A DNA stretch of 64,000 nt from an uncultured Pseudodesulfovibrio sp. (GCF_963677845.1 NZ_OY782498.1:2611518-2675517), one strand, 5' to 3'; shown: positions 26,096-35,043, counted from the stretch's first letter. The notes: generated by a model from the letters alone, not told the origin. Numbers and translations: made by a program.

Positions 26096-26914
26096 CTAGA
26101 ACTTGACCGACGAGCGCATGGCGCCGGTAATGACTTCGACCTTGTCGGTCTTCTTTCGTTTAATATGACGAGTAGGCGCACTGGGACGCAAAGCGGCAAG
26201 GGTCTTGGGAATATTGGAACCGGTTGTTCGAACCATCTTTTCGTCCTGCTCGTTACGAAGAGCGAAATTCAAAGTGCCTTGTGTTGCAGCCAACGCCAGA
26301 CGTTCGCTTTGCGGTGGACTCAATTCCAAAGTGTAGACATCCACACTCGCGGCTTTACCGTCTTCGTCAGGCGGAGTCAGTTGTGTGCCTGTGGCGATAA
26401 CCTTGATATTTTCAAGCACGAGCTTGGTGACAGGAATTTCTTCTCGACCGACAACCAGTGTGACGATGACGTCCACTTTGTCGCCGGGACGAACGAACCC
26501 GGACAACCCCATAACCTCGTTTCCCTTGACGGCCATGGCACGCATGCCAGGTTCAATAAGGGCACTGACACCACCGCCAATAACGGATTCATCAGCCAAC
26601 CGCATGGTTGTTACGGCTTCATTGGCGCCAACGGATTGATTGACCACACGACCAAGAAGCTGGCCGGGATCTGAAAATGCACCTGAAGGACGAGAATCCT
26701 TAGTGTACTTGCGAACTTCCATCATTTCTTCGGTCAGCTTGAGACCGCGATTAATATCCACCTTGGCCACGACCACGGGAACCGTTTCGGCAACCTGCTG
26801 AGCAGGTCCCTTTCGAGTCACATTGCTAGACCACTGAAAGATCAGCACACCGGCCACGATTGCCAGAATCAGTGACAGGGTAATTTGTATCAGGGCTCTC
26901 TTGGACTTACTCAT
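26096..26914 (-). CDS. cpaB: Tad pilus assembly protein CpaB/RcpC
   Basis: A 272-residue protein with an N-terminal membrane anchor (8-28), an SAF-like domain (about 45-110: VVVAKVDINRGLKLTEEMM) and the RcpC domain (about 120-225: VRPGDKVDVIVTL). It is periplasmic and works with the secretin. The C-terminal tail is strongly basic (RHIKRKKTDK). It lies 12 nt after the prepilin peptidase gene. Confidence 0.92.
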   Translation of the reverse strand: MSKSKRALIQITLSLILAIVAGVLIFQWSSNVTRKGPAQQVAETVPVVVAKVDINRGLKLTEEMMEVRKYTKDSRPSGAFSDPGQLLGRVVNQSVGANEAVTTMRLADESVIGGGVSALIEPGMRAMAVKGNEVMGLSGFVRPGDKVDVIVTLVVGREEIPVTKLVLENIKVIATGTQLTPPDEDGKAASVDVYTLELSPPQSERLALAATQGTLNFALRNEQDEKMVRTTGSNIPKTLAALRPSAPTRHIKRKKTDKVEVITGAMRSSVKF

Positions 26915-26926
26915 GACGTCCCTCCT

Positions 26927-27475
26927 TTAATAACTGCCATGGACAGCACCGGTCTGCCATGCATGCAAAATCATGGCAGTTGCGGTGCCCACGGCAATGG
27001 CCACGCCGTAGCAAAGCCGAGGCAGGACCTTTTCTGTATTGGTAGGGGCAAAATTGAACTTTCGGGTCGCCACGAAGACAGAGAAGGTATTTACAAGATT
27101 GCCCATGACGGCCTTGAAGACCTTTCTGTCAAAGGCAAGCACGCCGAGGCCATAAATACCGCCAGCAATGCAGGTGAATAAAAAAGCAGTCAAGGTGCTG
27201 GAGAAACCGAGCCATGCTCCAACTCCAGCCATCAACTTCACATCGCCCGCGCCCATCACACCTAAAAAATATGGAAATGCCATAGCGATAAATCCGAGAG
27301 CGAATCCGCCTGCGGCGAACTTTAGCCCTTCGACCCCGCCGAACACGGTATGTGTGGCGAACCCGGCCAGAATGACCGGAAAGGTGAGCCAGTTATATAT
27401 ACGCTGACTTTTGATGTCGGTGATGGTTGCAATGAGCAGTGCCACTGCGAGCACTATACTGATAAGTAAATTCAT
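26927..27475 (-). CDS. tadV: Prepilin peptidase TadV/CpaA
   Basis: A 182-residue A24-family aspartic protease of the inner membrane with about six helices. Both catalytic aspartates are present: TDIKSQRIYN near residue 20 and GAGDVKLM near 75. It lacks the N-methyltransferase part of PilD, as usual for the Tad group. It processes Flp and the TadE-type pseudopilins. Confidence 0.92.
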   Translation of the reverse strand: MNLLISIVLAVALLIATITDIKSQRIYNWLTFPVILAGFATHTVFGGVEGLKFAAGGFALGFIAMAFPYFLGVMGAGDVKLMAGVGAWLGFSSTLTAFLFTCIAGGIYGLGVLAFDRKVFKAVMGNLVNTFSVFVATRKFNFAPTNTEKVLPRLCYGVAIAVGTATAMILHAWQTGAVHGSY

Positions 27476-27530
27476 GGTTCCCCCGATGGTCTTCTGAGCC
27501 GATCTGGTTGTCTTCGCTTTCCCTCGAAGA

Positions 27531-27568
27531 CAAAACTGGGGCTGGCGGGCCTTTCCCGCTAGCCCCGG
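27531..27568 (-). terminator. Attenuating terminator between flp and tadV
   Basis: On the minus strand: CCGGGGCTAGCGGG, short loop, CCCGCCAGCCCCAG, then TTTTG. A second small hairpin GTCTTCG/CGAAGAC follows. Partial readthrough would give far more pilin than assembly proteins. Confidence 0.8.
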
Positions 27569-27619
27569 TTCGGCTGCTCTGGCTGCTTCCGTTAAACGGT
27601 TAGCTGTTTCGACTAAAGA

Positions 27620-27802
27620 TTAGGGAGTAGCTGCGGTTGCTGCGCTCATCTGCCCGGTGATGTACTGGAAGGTCGAAACGACCTGGCCACCGAGAGAAGT
27701 AGTTGCACCGACGATACCGGCAGCGATCAGGGCGGCGATAAGGCCGTATTCAATAGCGGTTGCGCCTTCTTCGTCGAGGATAAGGTTCATAAGCTTGGTC
27801 AT
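27620..27802 (-). CDS. flp: Flp/Fap type IVb major pilin
   Basis: A 60-residue prepilin, MTKLMNLILDEEG-ATAIEYGLIAALIAAG. Cleavage after Gly13 by TadV gives a mature pilin of ~47 residues with the Flp signature (E at +5, Y at +6) and one hydrophobic helix. The start at 27802 is preferred because AAGGAG lies 7 nt before it; the ATG at 27808 is only 1-2 nt from that site. It is the first gene after a consensus sigma-54 promoter and is followed by a terminator, as expected for the abundant subunit. Confidence 0.93.
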   Translation of the reverse strand: MTKLMNLILDEEGATAIEYGLIAALIAAGIVGATTSLGGQVVSTFQYITGQMSAATAATP

Positions 27803-27880
27803 TGTCATTCTCCTTGGTTTGTTTCGTGAAAAATCGAAATTTGTTTTTTTGCTGTTAATCACCAGCCACGATTTCGATAA

Positions 27881-27896
27881 AGCAACCCGTGTGCCA
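27881..27896 (-). promoter_or_regulatory. Sigma-54 promoter of flp
   Basis: The minus strand reads TGGCAC-ACGGG-TTGCT, an exact -24/-12 match with correct spacing. It implies a leader of roughly 65-70 nt before flp. The activator is probably the adjacent sigma-54 response regulator. Confidence 0.85.
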
Positions 27897-28266
27897 TACA
27901 AAGAAAAACTTTATTTTTTATAATTCAAGTAATCAAAATATAAGGAGAAAAAAAATTATTTCATTCGTAAACATCTGTTTTAACTGCACCCTCCTTTTAG
28001 ACGAATCTATTTTTTTTAGATTCAAACAAAAAAATATTCTCCTCTATTTCCATAAAATCCGCTTAAATTTCAGAAGATTAACACTATCCATAAAAAATGG
28101 ATCCACGTATAAAAGTTCACATTCAGGACTCCAAACTCAAGAATTAGGTGCTTTCACACCCAATTCTTGAGTTCATTAGTCCAGAATAACCACAAAAGAT
28201 GGATACACCGATTCAGGTGTCGAACAAAAGGGAAGGAGAAAGGAAGGGGAAAAGGAAACTATGTGA
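27897..28266. promoter_or_regulatory. AT-rich upstream region of flp with candidate activator sites
   Basis: No gene is seen. GAATCTA-N7-TAGATTC (28003-28023) is a symmetric site about 107-127 bp upstream of the -24 element, the usual distance for a sigma-54 activator. Related half-sites occur upstream of the tadE promoter. A larger hairpin lies at 28126-28182. Confidence 0.5.
28126..28182. repeat. Long inverted repeat behind the sigma-54 regulator gene
   Basis: GGACT - ACTCAAGAATT - GGTG, six-base loop, CACC - AATTCTTGAGT - AGTCC, with small internal loops. It lies 85-140 bp past the regulator stop and lacks a T-run. It may end that transcript poorly, or act as a protein site. Confidence 0.7.
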
Positions 28267-29652
28267 CTAATTCTTAAATAATATCGGGTTAATATCGTGC
28301 TTTTTCAATTTGTTCCAAAGATTCTTCGCCGATACACCAAGTACACTTGCCGCTTCGGTCTGGGTTCCCCCGCATGCACGCAGGGCGTTCTCGATAAGCA
28401 CTTTTTCATAATCGATAAGAGCTTGTTTCAAAGGGATTCCTTCGCTCACGGGCAAATGCATGCCTACATCTGCCACAGGAGATGTATTGGTAAAAGCCTG
28501 ATCAACCTCAGCGGGGGTTATAGTCGTAGATTTACAAAAAATGGCAGCGCGTTCCACAGCATTGGCGAACTGACGCACGTTACCCGGCCAATCATAGTTG
28601 AAGAATATTTCCATGGCCGCACTGGACACAGAACTGATGTCCGTACCAAGTCGTCGGTTAGCTCGATCAAGAAAGAATTCAGCCAATTGAGGAAGATCCG
28701 ACTTGCGATCCCTGAGCGGCGGCAACACCAATGTCGCAACATTCAATCTATAATAAAGATCGCTACGGAATTTCCCTTCTTCAACACGCTGCTCCAACTC
28801 CTGGTTGGTTGCTGCGATAATACGCACATCATAGATAATGGGTTTGGCCCCCCCCACGCGTTCAGCCTGTTTTTGCTCCACCGCCCGCAACAGTTTGGGT
28901 TGCAGATGCAATGGCATATCGCCAATTTCATCAAGCAGGAGGGAGCCGCCCTTGGCCTGCTCAAACTTACCCTGCTTCATGGAAGTCGCGCCGGTAAAAG
29001 CCCCCTTCTCATGTCCAAACAATTCGGATTCTATAAGATTTTCAGGAATGGCAGCACAGTTGATCTTAACAAATGGCTCTTTGGCCCGTGCACTCAAGGC
29101 ATGAATGACATCTGAAACAAGTTCCTTACCGGTGCCGGTTTCACCCATAATCAAAACATCGGCATTGAGTTCGGCCACGCGTACAAGCCGTTCCTTGACC
29201 GCCATCATGGGAACTGATTGACCGATGATGGAATGCAACGGGCTGGTGCCGCCCTTCCGTTTCAGTTCGGACAGCTCTTTCTGCATCCGCCGCTTTTCCA
29301 ATGCACGACGGACCACCACTTCCATTTCTCCCAATGAAAACGGCTTGGTGAAATAGTCATATGCACCGCGCTGCATGGCTTTGACGCCAGAATCCTTGGA
29401 CGAATAACCGGTCATGACAATGATATCCACGCCAGGTGCGGCCTCTGCCAAATGTGGCAAAGCATCCAGCCCGGACATACCAGGCAGCTTTATATCATGA
29501 AGAATGAGATCGAACTTTCCAGCATCTGCCTTTTTAATACCATCTTCAGCTGTCGAAGCGGTATCCACGTCATATCCCTTGTCGATTAATGCTTCGACAA
29601 GCATTCCCTGAAAAGCTCGGTCATCATCTACAATCAATATTCGCTCTGCCAC
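28267..29652 (-). CDS. NtrC-family sigma-54 response regulator of the Tad locus
   Basis: 461 residues from a GTG start with AGGAG 7 nt upstream; an in-frame ATG at 29682 lacks such a site. Receiver (1-115, acceptor in LILHDIKLPGMSG), AAA+ domain (about 140-365) with Walker A GETGTGKE, GAFTGA loop for sigma-54 contact and Walker B LLLDEIGD, and a Fis-type helix-turn-helix at the C-terminus (TQTEAASVLGVSAKNLWNKL). It lies between the two divergent pilus gene groups, each with a sigma-54-like promoter, so it probably activates both. No partner kinase is adjacent. Confidence 0.92.
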   Translation of the reverse strand: MAERILIVDDDRAFQGMLVEALIDKGYDVDTASTAEDGIKKADAGKFDLILHDIKLPGMSGLDALPHLAEAAPGVDIIVMTGYSSKDSGVKAMQRGAYDYFTKPFSLGEMEVVVRRALEKRRMQKELSELKRKGGTSPLHSIIGQSVPMMAVKERLVRVAELNADVLIMGETGTGKELVSDVIHALSARAKEPFVKINCAAIPENLIESELFGHEKGAFTGATSMKQGKFEQAKGGSLLLDEIGDMPLHLQPKLLRAVEQKQAERVGGAKPIIYDVRIIAATNQELEQRVEEGKFRSDLYYRLNVATLVLPPLRDRKSDLPQLAEFFLDRANRRLGTDISSVSSAAMEIFFNYDWPGNVRQFANAVERAAIFCKSTTITPAEVDQAFTNTSPVADVGMHLPVSEGIPLKQALIDYEKVLIENALRACGGTQTEAASVLGVSAKNLWNKLKKHDINPILFKN

Positions 29653-29724
29653 AGGCTTACTCCTGAATGTCTTTCTACCCACATTTGGATTTTACATGAA
29701 ACGTAAAATCTTATCCACAAAAAA

Positions 29725-29761
29725 TAGATATTCGCACCGTTACTTATCAATACGAATCCTA
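29725..29761. promoter_or_regulatory. Candidate activator half-sites upstream of tadE
   Basis: TAGATATTCG (29725-29734) and CGAATCCTA (29753-29761) resemble the TAGATTC/GAATCTA arms found upstream of flp. They lie about 80-115 bp before the sigma-54-like element at 29839. Confidence 0.4.
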
Positions 29762-29838
29762 GAGCTCTTTGGTCACAAAAATTTTTATTATATAAATCCA
29801 AGATCATATACCACACCATTGCCAACCGTCATTCTGGT

Positions 29839-29854
29839 TGGCACAGCCATTGTA
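29839..29854 (+). promoter_or_regulatory. Sigma-54-like promoter of the tadE-tadG genes
   Basis: TGGCAC-AGCCA-TTGTA matches the -24/-12 consensus except T for C in the -12 GC pair. A CCAACC/GGTTGG inverted repeat (29822-29841) overlaps the -24 side. The next start is ATG 29913. Confidence 0.6.
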
Positions 29855-29912
29855 TATATATTCCCATAGACAACACCAAAGCAGTAAAAAATGGAACTCA
29901 AGGAGAACGGGG

Positions 29913-30308
29913 ATGAATCATAAAGACACTAAACGCCAAGGACTCGCAGCGGTCGAACTCGCCTTGATGCTTCCCGTGCTAGCCCTTCTGCTCATGCTTT
30001 TGGTTGAAGGGGCCAATGCAATACACACATATTCCTCGTTGATCGAAGCCAGCCGAGAAGGCGCACGGCATGTGCTTCTGGAAGGAAGTGATGCTGACGT
30101 AGAAGCCCTTGTCGCCGCACTGGTTACAGACATCGACAGTGCTGACCTCAATACCAACGTGACAACAGACACGGTGAGCCAAACGGTCACCGTCGAAGTG
30201 TCGTATAAATATGAACTGTTCGGCAATGCCAGCAGCACCACACCTATAGGGGAAAGCAATGACAATTCATTCCAGTTCGTCGCGCAGACAACCATGCCGA
30301 TGCCCTAA
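29913..30308 (+). CDS. tadE: TadE-like pseudopilin 1
   Basis: 131 residues from ATG 29913 (AAGGAG 7 nt before; the in-frame start 25 codons upstream lies inside the promoter region). The N-terminus MNHKDTKRQG-LAAVELALMLPVLALLL is a TadE prepilin-like signal with cleavage after Gly and E at +5, followed by one membrane helix and a periplasmic domain. It probably primes the Flp pilus. It overlaps the next gene by 50 nt. Confidence 0.88.
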   Translation: MNHKDTKRQGLAAVELALMLPVLALLLMLLVEGANAIHTYSSLIEASREGARHVLLEGSDADVEALVAALVTDIDSADLNTNVTTDTVSQTVTVEVSYKYELFGNASSTTPIGESNDNSFQFVAQTTMPMP

Positions 30309-31536
30309 ATCCCGCAAGGGATCAACAACGGCCATGATTGCCATGCTGCTCCCCTTTCTTCTGGGAGTTACGGGCATCGCCATTGATATGGGGAACACAT
30401 ACATGACGCACACCCGGCTTCAAGCCGCTGTGGACGCAGGAGCTTTGGCTGGAAGTCTGGAACTCCCATACGACCCAGACCTTTCCAAAGGCATTGTGCA
30501 GCAGGCCGTTGAGTCGATGGTGGACAAAAACATGGAAAGTGCTGAAGTAAAATCCGTTGTTGCCGGCACCGAAATCCGAAGCGTGGAAGTCACGGCACAG
30601 GCAGAAGTCAACCTCCTGCTCATGTCTGTCCTCGGCATGTCCGACTCCACGGTTGAAGCACGGGCAACAGCCGGATTCAACAAGCTGGAAGTTGTTTTCG
30701 TCATCGACAATTCCGGTTCGATGAAAGGCACACCGATCACTATGGTAAAACAGGCCTCTATTGAGTTAACCGAACTCCTGATTCCTGACGGCGCAACACC
30801 GGACACCAAAGTCGGTCTCGTACCGTTCAGAGGCAAAGTTCGCATAGGCGAAGAATCCGGCCTTGATGCAGGCTGTTACAATGCTGACGGCACCCTCAAC
30901 GAAGGCATCCACGAAGATTTCATGGACGACTACTGGCGTCTCTCCTCCTACTACAGACGAAAAATTACTCTGGATACATGCTCCGACCTGCCCAAGGCAT
31001 TACCCCTGAGCAAAAACAAAAATCTCGTCATTGATTCCATCAATACCCAGACCGCAACAGGCGCATGGTCCGGCACGGTCATTCCTGAAGGTATCAAGTG
31101 GGCACGTCACATCCTGACACCGGAAGCCCCATACACTCAGGCTGGTGACAAGGAAGATTTCCGAAAGATAATGATCGTACTCACTGACGGAGACACCGAA
31201 GACGGCGAGTGCGGCGGCAGCTACAGGGCTTCATATCGCCCCAACAATTATTGGACCAACGCCTATTTTGGCAGCGGACGGGATGACGCACACTGTGAAA
31301 ATAGTGGTGTCCTTAATAACGACATGCTCTCCGAAGCTCAGTTGGCCAAGGATGCGGGTGTGGAAATATTTGCCATCCGATTTGGCAGTTCAGACTATAC
31401 GGATATAGCACTCATGAAAGAAATTGCATCCAGTAAGCCTGGAACAAACGACCATTACTTCGATGCACCATCCGTGTACGACATCCCCGAGATATTCAAG
31501 CAAATAGGCAAGCAGCTCGGCTGGCGCCTGCTGTAG
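30259..31536 (+). CDS. tadG: TadG-like protein with von Willebrand A domain
   Basis: A 425-residue protein with an N-terminal TadG/Flp-associated anchor (residues 20-50: GSTTAMIAMLLPFLLGVTGIA) with the TadE-like second segment MTHTRLQAAVDAGALAGS, then a vWA domain (about 140-420) with intact MIDAS DNSGS and TDGD. It is expected at the cell surface or in the periplasm as a minor pilus or adhesive component. The start at 30259 (AGGGGAAAGCA upstream) overlaps tadE by 50 nt. The cysteines near 206, 236, 315 and 344 could form disulfides. Confidence 0.88.
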   Translation: MTIHSSSSRRQPCRCPKSRKGSTTAMIAMLLPFLLGVTGIAIDMGNTYMTHTRLQAAVDAGALAGSLELPYDPDLSKGIVQQAVESMVDKNMESAEVKSVVAGTEIRSVEVTAQAEVNLLLMSVLGMSDSTVEARATAGFNKLEVVFVIDNSGSMKGTPITMVKQASIELTELLIPDGATPDTKVGLVPFRGKVRIGEESGLDAGCYNADGTLNEGIHEDFMDDYWRLSSYYRRKITLDTCSDLPKALPLSKNKNLVIDSINTQTATGAWSGTVIPEGIKWARHILTPEAPYTQAGDKEDFRKIMIVLTDGDTEDGECGGSYRASYRPNNYWTNAYFGSGRDDAHCENSGVLNNDMLSEAQLAKDAGVEIFAIRFGSSDYTDIALMKEIASSKPGTNDHYFDAPSVYDIPEIFKQIGKQLGWRLL

Positions 31537-31549
31537 GGAGACAGAGGTT

Positions 31550-32017
31550 ATGCGCAAAAACACAAACAACTCCCGCAACAAAGGAATGGCTGCCGTTGAG
31601 ATGGCTCTTGTCCTTCCCATCCTGTTCATGCTGATCATGGGCATTGTCGAAGGAGGGAATGCCGCATACTCATGGTTGACCGTACAAAAGGCCGCCCAGA
31701 TTGGCGCTCGATTCGCAGCCACTGGTCGTGGGGATGAAGAAGGCACACGTCTTTCCCAAATCATCACTGCTACAGAAGCCGCTCTGACGACGCTGGAGAG
31801 TGAATCCTACGAGATCAACGTACGCTCGTGGCCAGATCTCGGCGCCTCAGGCGACGGCATCGACAATGATCCCGGCGCCCCGTGTCAACTTGCCGAGGTG
31901 TCTGTTTTGTATACGTACAAGCCTTTTACTCCGATAGTTGGCGCAATATTACCGAACTCAATTCCGCTGTATGGATATGACCGGAAAGTAAATGAACCAT
32001 GGAAGCCATGTGATTGA
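31550..32017 (+). CDS. TadE/TadF-like pseudopilin 2
   Basis: A 155-residue protein with MRKNTNNSRNKG-MAAVEMALVLPILFMLIMG, the TadE-type processing signal and helix, and a C-terminal domain with two cysteines (near 120 and 154). It is the third pseudopilin gene of the plus-strand group, 13 nt after tadG, with GGGAG upstream. It is followed by a strong terminator. Confidence 0.87.
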   Translation: MRKNTNNSRNKGMAAVEMALVLPILFMLIMGIVEGGNAAYSWLTVQKAAQIGARFAATGRGDEEGTRLSQIITATEAALTTLESESYEINVRSWPDLGASGDGIDNDPGAPCQLAEVSVLYTYKPFTPIVGAILPNSIPLYGYDRKVNEPWKPCD

Positions 32018-32042
32018 TACACCCGCACATCCCCCCCCCTCT

Positions 32043-32070
32043 AAAGAAAGCCCCTTATGGGGCTTTCTTT
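32043..32070 (+). terminator. Terminator of the tadE-tadG operon
   Basis: AAAGAAAGCCCC, TTAT, GGGGCTTTCTTT: a 12-bp perfect stem with U-rich 3' arm. Confidence 0.9.
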
Positions 32071-32189
32071 ATGAAAAACTAATACAGAAAGTGTGAAGAT
32101 TTATTGATTTCCACCCTAACGTGGGGTACATTTCAAAATCACAAATTATGTGCAATGTTTTTCAGACAAAAGACAGGGAGCCTAGGACC

Positions 32190-32927
32190 TTGAGCGAATA
32201 TCCAGAAGTACTCGGCGTCTATTCTCTTCAAATTGACGCAGAAATAGGCACCGGCGGAACCAGCGTGGCGCACGATAACGTCACCTACTGGTACGCCCGT
32301 CAACTTTCCGAAAAAGAATTTGAAGTGCAGCCTCTCAACGCACATCACGTACCATCCGGCGTACGCAGCACCATGAAAGAACTGGACTTTCTCAAACAAT
32401 ATACTCCCGAACCCAAGTATTACAAACTCCATACAGTCCCAGCCCTCGACACTCTTGTCAGAAAAATAAAAATGGGTGAACAGGCGTTTGCCGACGGCAA
32501 TCTGGACGAAGCAGAACAGCAGTTTATCAAAGCCCTCATGATCGATGAAAAGAACATCGATGCCAACTACGGGTTAGGGGAAGTTTATTCTGAAAAAAAA
32601 GAATTTGAAAAACTGAAGAAGATACTCAATACCCTACTGGGACTGGACGAGGCGTTCACTTACGAGCATCGGCAAAAATTCAATAAGTTTGGTATTTCAC
32701 TTCGTAAAAACGGCCATTACGACGAATCAATCCGCTACTACGAAAAATCTCTGGAGATCGTCGAAAGTGACGAGAACGTCTATTTCAACCTTGCTCGTGT
32801 CTTCTTTGAGAAAGGACTCAATGACCGCTGCATTACCAGTCTTGAACAGGCTTTGGCTATAAATCCTGATTTCGTTGAAGCACAAAAATTTCTCAATTAC
32901 TGTAAGAAACAGAAAAAAAAGGAATAG
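32190..32927 (+). CDS. TPR-repeat protein of the Desulfovibrio type, unknown role
   Basis: 245 residues from a TTG at 32190 (MSEYPEVLGVYSLQ, GGAG 10 nt upstream); ATG 32148 and GTG 32121 are in-frame alternatives with weaker sites. Residues 1-95 form a conserved N-terminal region (GTGGTSVAHDNVTYWYARQL; MKELDFLKQYTPEPKYY), followed by three or four TPR units (AEQQFIKALMIDEKN; SIRYYEKSLEIVESD; CITSLEQALAINPDF). It has no signal peptide and should be cytosolic. It is probably a scaffold, with no partner evident nearby. Confidence 0.82.
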   Translation: MSEYPEVLGVYSLQIDAEIGTGGTSVAHDNVTYWYARQLSEKEFEVQPLNAHHVPSGVRSTMKELDFLKQYTPEPKYYKLHTVPALDTLVRKIKMGEQAFADGNLDEAEQQFIKALMIDEKNIDANYGLGEVYSEKKEFEKLKKILNTLLGLDEAFTYEHRQKFNKFGISLRKNGHYDESIRYYEKSLEIVESDENVYFNLARVFFEKGLNDRCITSLEQALAINPDFVEAQKFLNYCKKQKKKE

Positions 32928-32956
32928 CCTTCCTCATCCCTGCTATATTAAAAATA

Positions 32957-32986
32957 AAAGCCCGGACACATGTCCGGGCTTTTTTA
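32957..32986. terminator. Bidirectional terminator between convergent genes
   Basis: AAAAGCCCGGACA / TGTCCGGGCTTTT, flanked by A and T runs, serving both the TPR gene (plus) and the sugar-transport operon (minus). Confidence 0.92.
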
Positions 32987-33005
32987 TTACAATTATAATT
33001 AAAAA

Positions 33006-33833
33006 TTACTCCTTGACCGATCCGGCCAGCAGGCCGCGAATAAAGTACCGACCAAGGAATATATAGATACACAACACGGGTACCGCAGCCATGATGGACC
33101 CTGCCATGGGGAGGTTCCAACTGACAGCCTGCCCCCCGGCGAGATTCGCCAGCCCAACAGTGATAGGATTATCCGCATGTCTGGTCAGGCAAATACCCCA
33201 AAGAAACTCGTTCCAGATCTGAGTAAACTGCCACAACGATGTGACCACGAACCCCGGAATGGACAAGGGAAACACAATACGCAAGTAAATAGAAAAGAAT
33301 CCGGCTCCGTCCAGTCGACCGGACTCGATGAGAGCCGTAGGAATCTGCGAATAAAAATTACGAAAAATAAGTGATGTAATGGGCAAACCGTAAACGATAT
33401 GAGCCAAGATAAGACCGGGCAGACCGCCATAAAGGTTCATGGCCCTGAGCGTCTGAAACAACGGGATCAAAATGACCTGATACGGGATGAACATACCGAA
33501 CAGAAACAGTGTAAACACGATTTCCGAGCCCTTGAACTTCCATTTGGAAAAGACATACCCGTTAAGCGAACCGAGCACTGTGGAACCGATGGTGGCACAG
33601 ATGGTCAAAATCATGGAATTCACAAAATTCGGCTTGAGCAGGTCAATCGCTTCGGAAAAGCTGCCCCAATTGAATGTGGACGGAAGCTCCCACGCCGAGG
33701 GAAGGCTGATGTCCGCAGGCATTTTCAATGCAGTCACAGCCGCCATATACGCGGGCATCAAAAAGAACAGAGCCAGAACGGTCAACGTCCCGTACAGCAA
33801 AATGGAACCCGGTGTAATCTTCTTGGTGGACAT
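33006..33833 (-). CDS. Sugar ABC transporter permease, MalG/CUT1 type
   Basis: A 275-residue inner-membrane protein with six helices and the EAA loop LIESGRLDGAGFFSIYLRIVFPLS near 185, which docks the ATPase. It forms a heterodimer with the next gene, whose stop is 1 nt upstream. Last gene of the galactose operon. Confidence 0.92.
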   Translation of the reverse strand: MSTKKITPGSILLYGTLTVLALFFLMPAYMAAVTALKMPADISLPSAWELPSTFNWGSFSEAIDLLKPNFVNSMILTICATIGSTVLGSLNGYVFSKWKFKGSEIVFTLFLFGMFIPYQVILIPLFQTLRAMNLYGGLPGLILAHIVYGLPITSLIFRNFYSQIPTALIESGRLDGAGFFSIYLRIVFPLSIPGFVVTSLWQFTQIWNEFLWGICLTRHADNPITVGLANLAGGQAVSWNLPMAGSIMAAVPVLCIYIFLGRYFIRGLLAGSVKE

Positions 33834-33834
33834 A

Positions 33835-34953
33835 TTAACGTCTCCCTCTCTGGCGATATTGACTGACCAGATAGGGCACGATGAACATGGCCGCGATCAG
33901 GAAAAGGACAAGGGCAATAGCCGCACCTTGCGCAAAGTCATTGGCTCGGAAAGTGGTCAAATACATATTCAGGGCCGGATGGCCGGTTTCGGCGTTATCC
34001 GGGCCGGTCATGGCAAACACGAGGTCAAACATCTTGAGAGATATATGCGACAGAATGATAACCGCTGAAATGGTAATGGGCTTGAGCATGGGAATGGCGA
34101 TATAACGGTAATACCCGACTTCCGAAGCGCCATCGAGCATGGCCGCGTCGCGCAAGTCCTGCGAAATACCGTTGAAACCAGCCAGGTACAAAGCCATGGT
34201 ATAGCCGGAATACTGCCAAATGGTGGCCATGATAATACCGAGCGTGGCAAGGTTGAAGCCATGCTCTTCTTCCATCATATAGGCATCAGGGATAAGTCCA
34301 CCGAATAGCCAAACAAGCGCACCGATCACAATACCCGGGACAAGCCACCGTTTCATTGCGCGGCTGGTATCCTTCCGCATAGCGAAAACACCGACAAGAA
34401 TGAAAACAAAAGAAATAAGGTACAACACAATTCGAAGGATATCCTGCCAGTTAAAGACAAGAATCGCCGCCTGACTGGAAAGCCAACCAAAGGTCATGGG
34501 CTCCATACCTACGTAAGTAGGCAGGATATTCACACCACCCTGAGGAGCAAGCAACCACCGCCAGATGGTACCGGACACGATAAACGACAAAGACATGGGA
34601 TAAAGGAAGATCGTCCTCAACAGATCTTCACCCTTGGGCTTCTGATCAAGCAAAATGGCGATAAACATACCAAGTCCAACCGCTCCCACCAGCAGCATGA
34701 CAGAATAATAGACCGCATTGACAAGGTCCTGTCGAAATCCTCCCCCCAAAAAACCGGTGAACAGGTCAATGTAGTTAGCCAGTCCGACAAAATTTTTCTC
34801 GGGTTCCAGCGCCAGTGCCCCCGTGCCACCCCAATCTGTCAAAGAGGTCCAGATGGTGTTGCCAATGAATCCGTAAACGAAAATCCCGATAAGGATCATC
34901 GACGGCAACAACGTCAAAAACGCTTTCAATCTATCCAGTGATGCTTCTCGCAT
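33835..34953 (-). CDS. Sugar ABC transporter permease, MalF/CUT1 type
   Basis: A 372-residue permease, longer than average (about 300) because of extra helices around residues 170-215. EAA loop DLRDAAMLDGASEVGYYRYIAIPML is intact. It partners the MalG-type permease. A 90-bp gap without a strong terminator separates it from the binding-protein gene. Confidence 0.92.
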   Translation of the reverse strand: MREASLDRLKAFLTLLPSMILIGIFVYGFIGNTIWTSLTDWGGTGALALEPEKNFVGLANYIDLFTGFLGGGFRQDLVNAVYYSVMLLVGAVGLGMFIAILLDQKPKGEDLLRTIFLYPMSLSFIVSGTIWRWLLAPQGGVNILPTYVGMEPMTFGWLSSQAAILVFNWQDILRIVLYLISFVFILVGVFAMRKDTSRAMKRWLVPGIVIGALVWLFGGLIPDAYMMEEEHGFNLATLGIIMATIWQYSGYTMALYLAGFNGISQDLRDAAMLDGASEVGYYRYIAIPMLKPITISAVIILSHISLKMFDLVFAMTGPDNAETGHPALNMYLTTFRANDFAQGAAIALVLFLIAAMFIVPYLVSQYRQRGRR

Positions 34954-35043
34954 GCGTAACTCGAAATACGTAAAAATCTAAGAAAGGGCGGGGTGTGCCG
35001 AGAGCTACAATGCTCCCGGCACACAAACATACCCGTTTATTTG

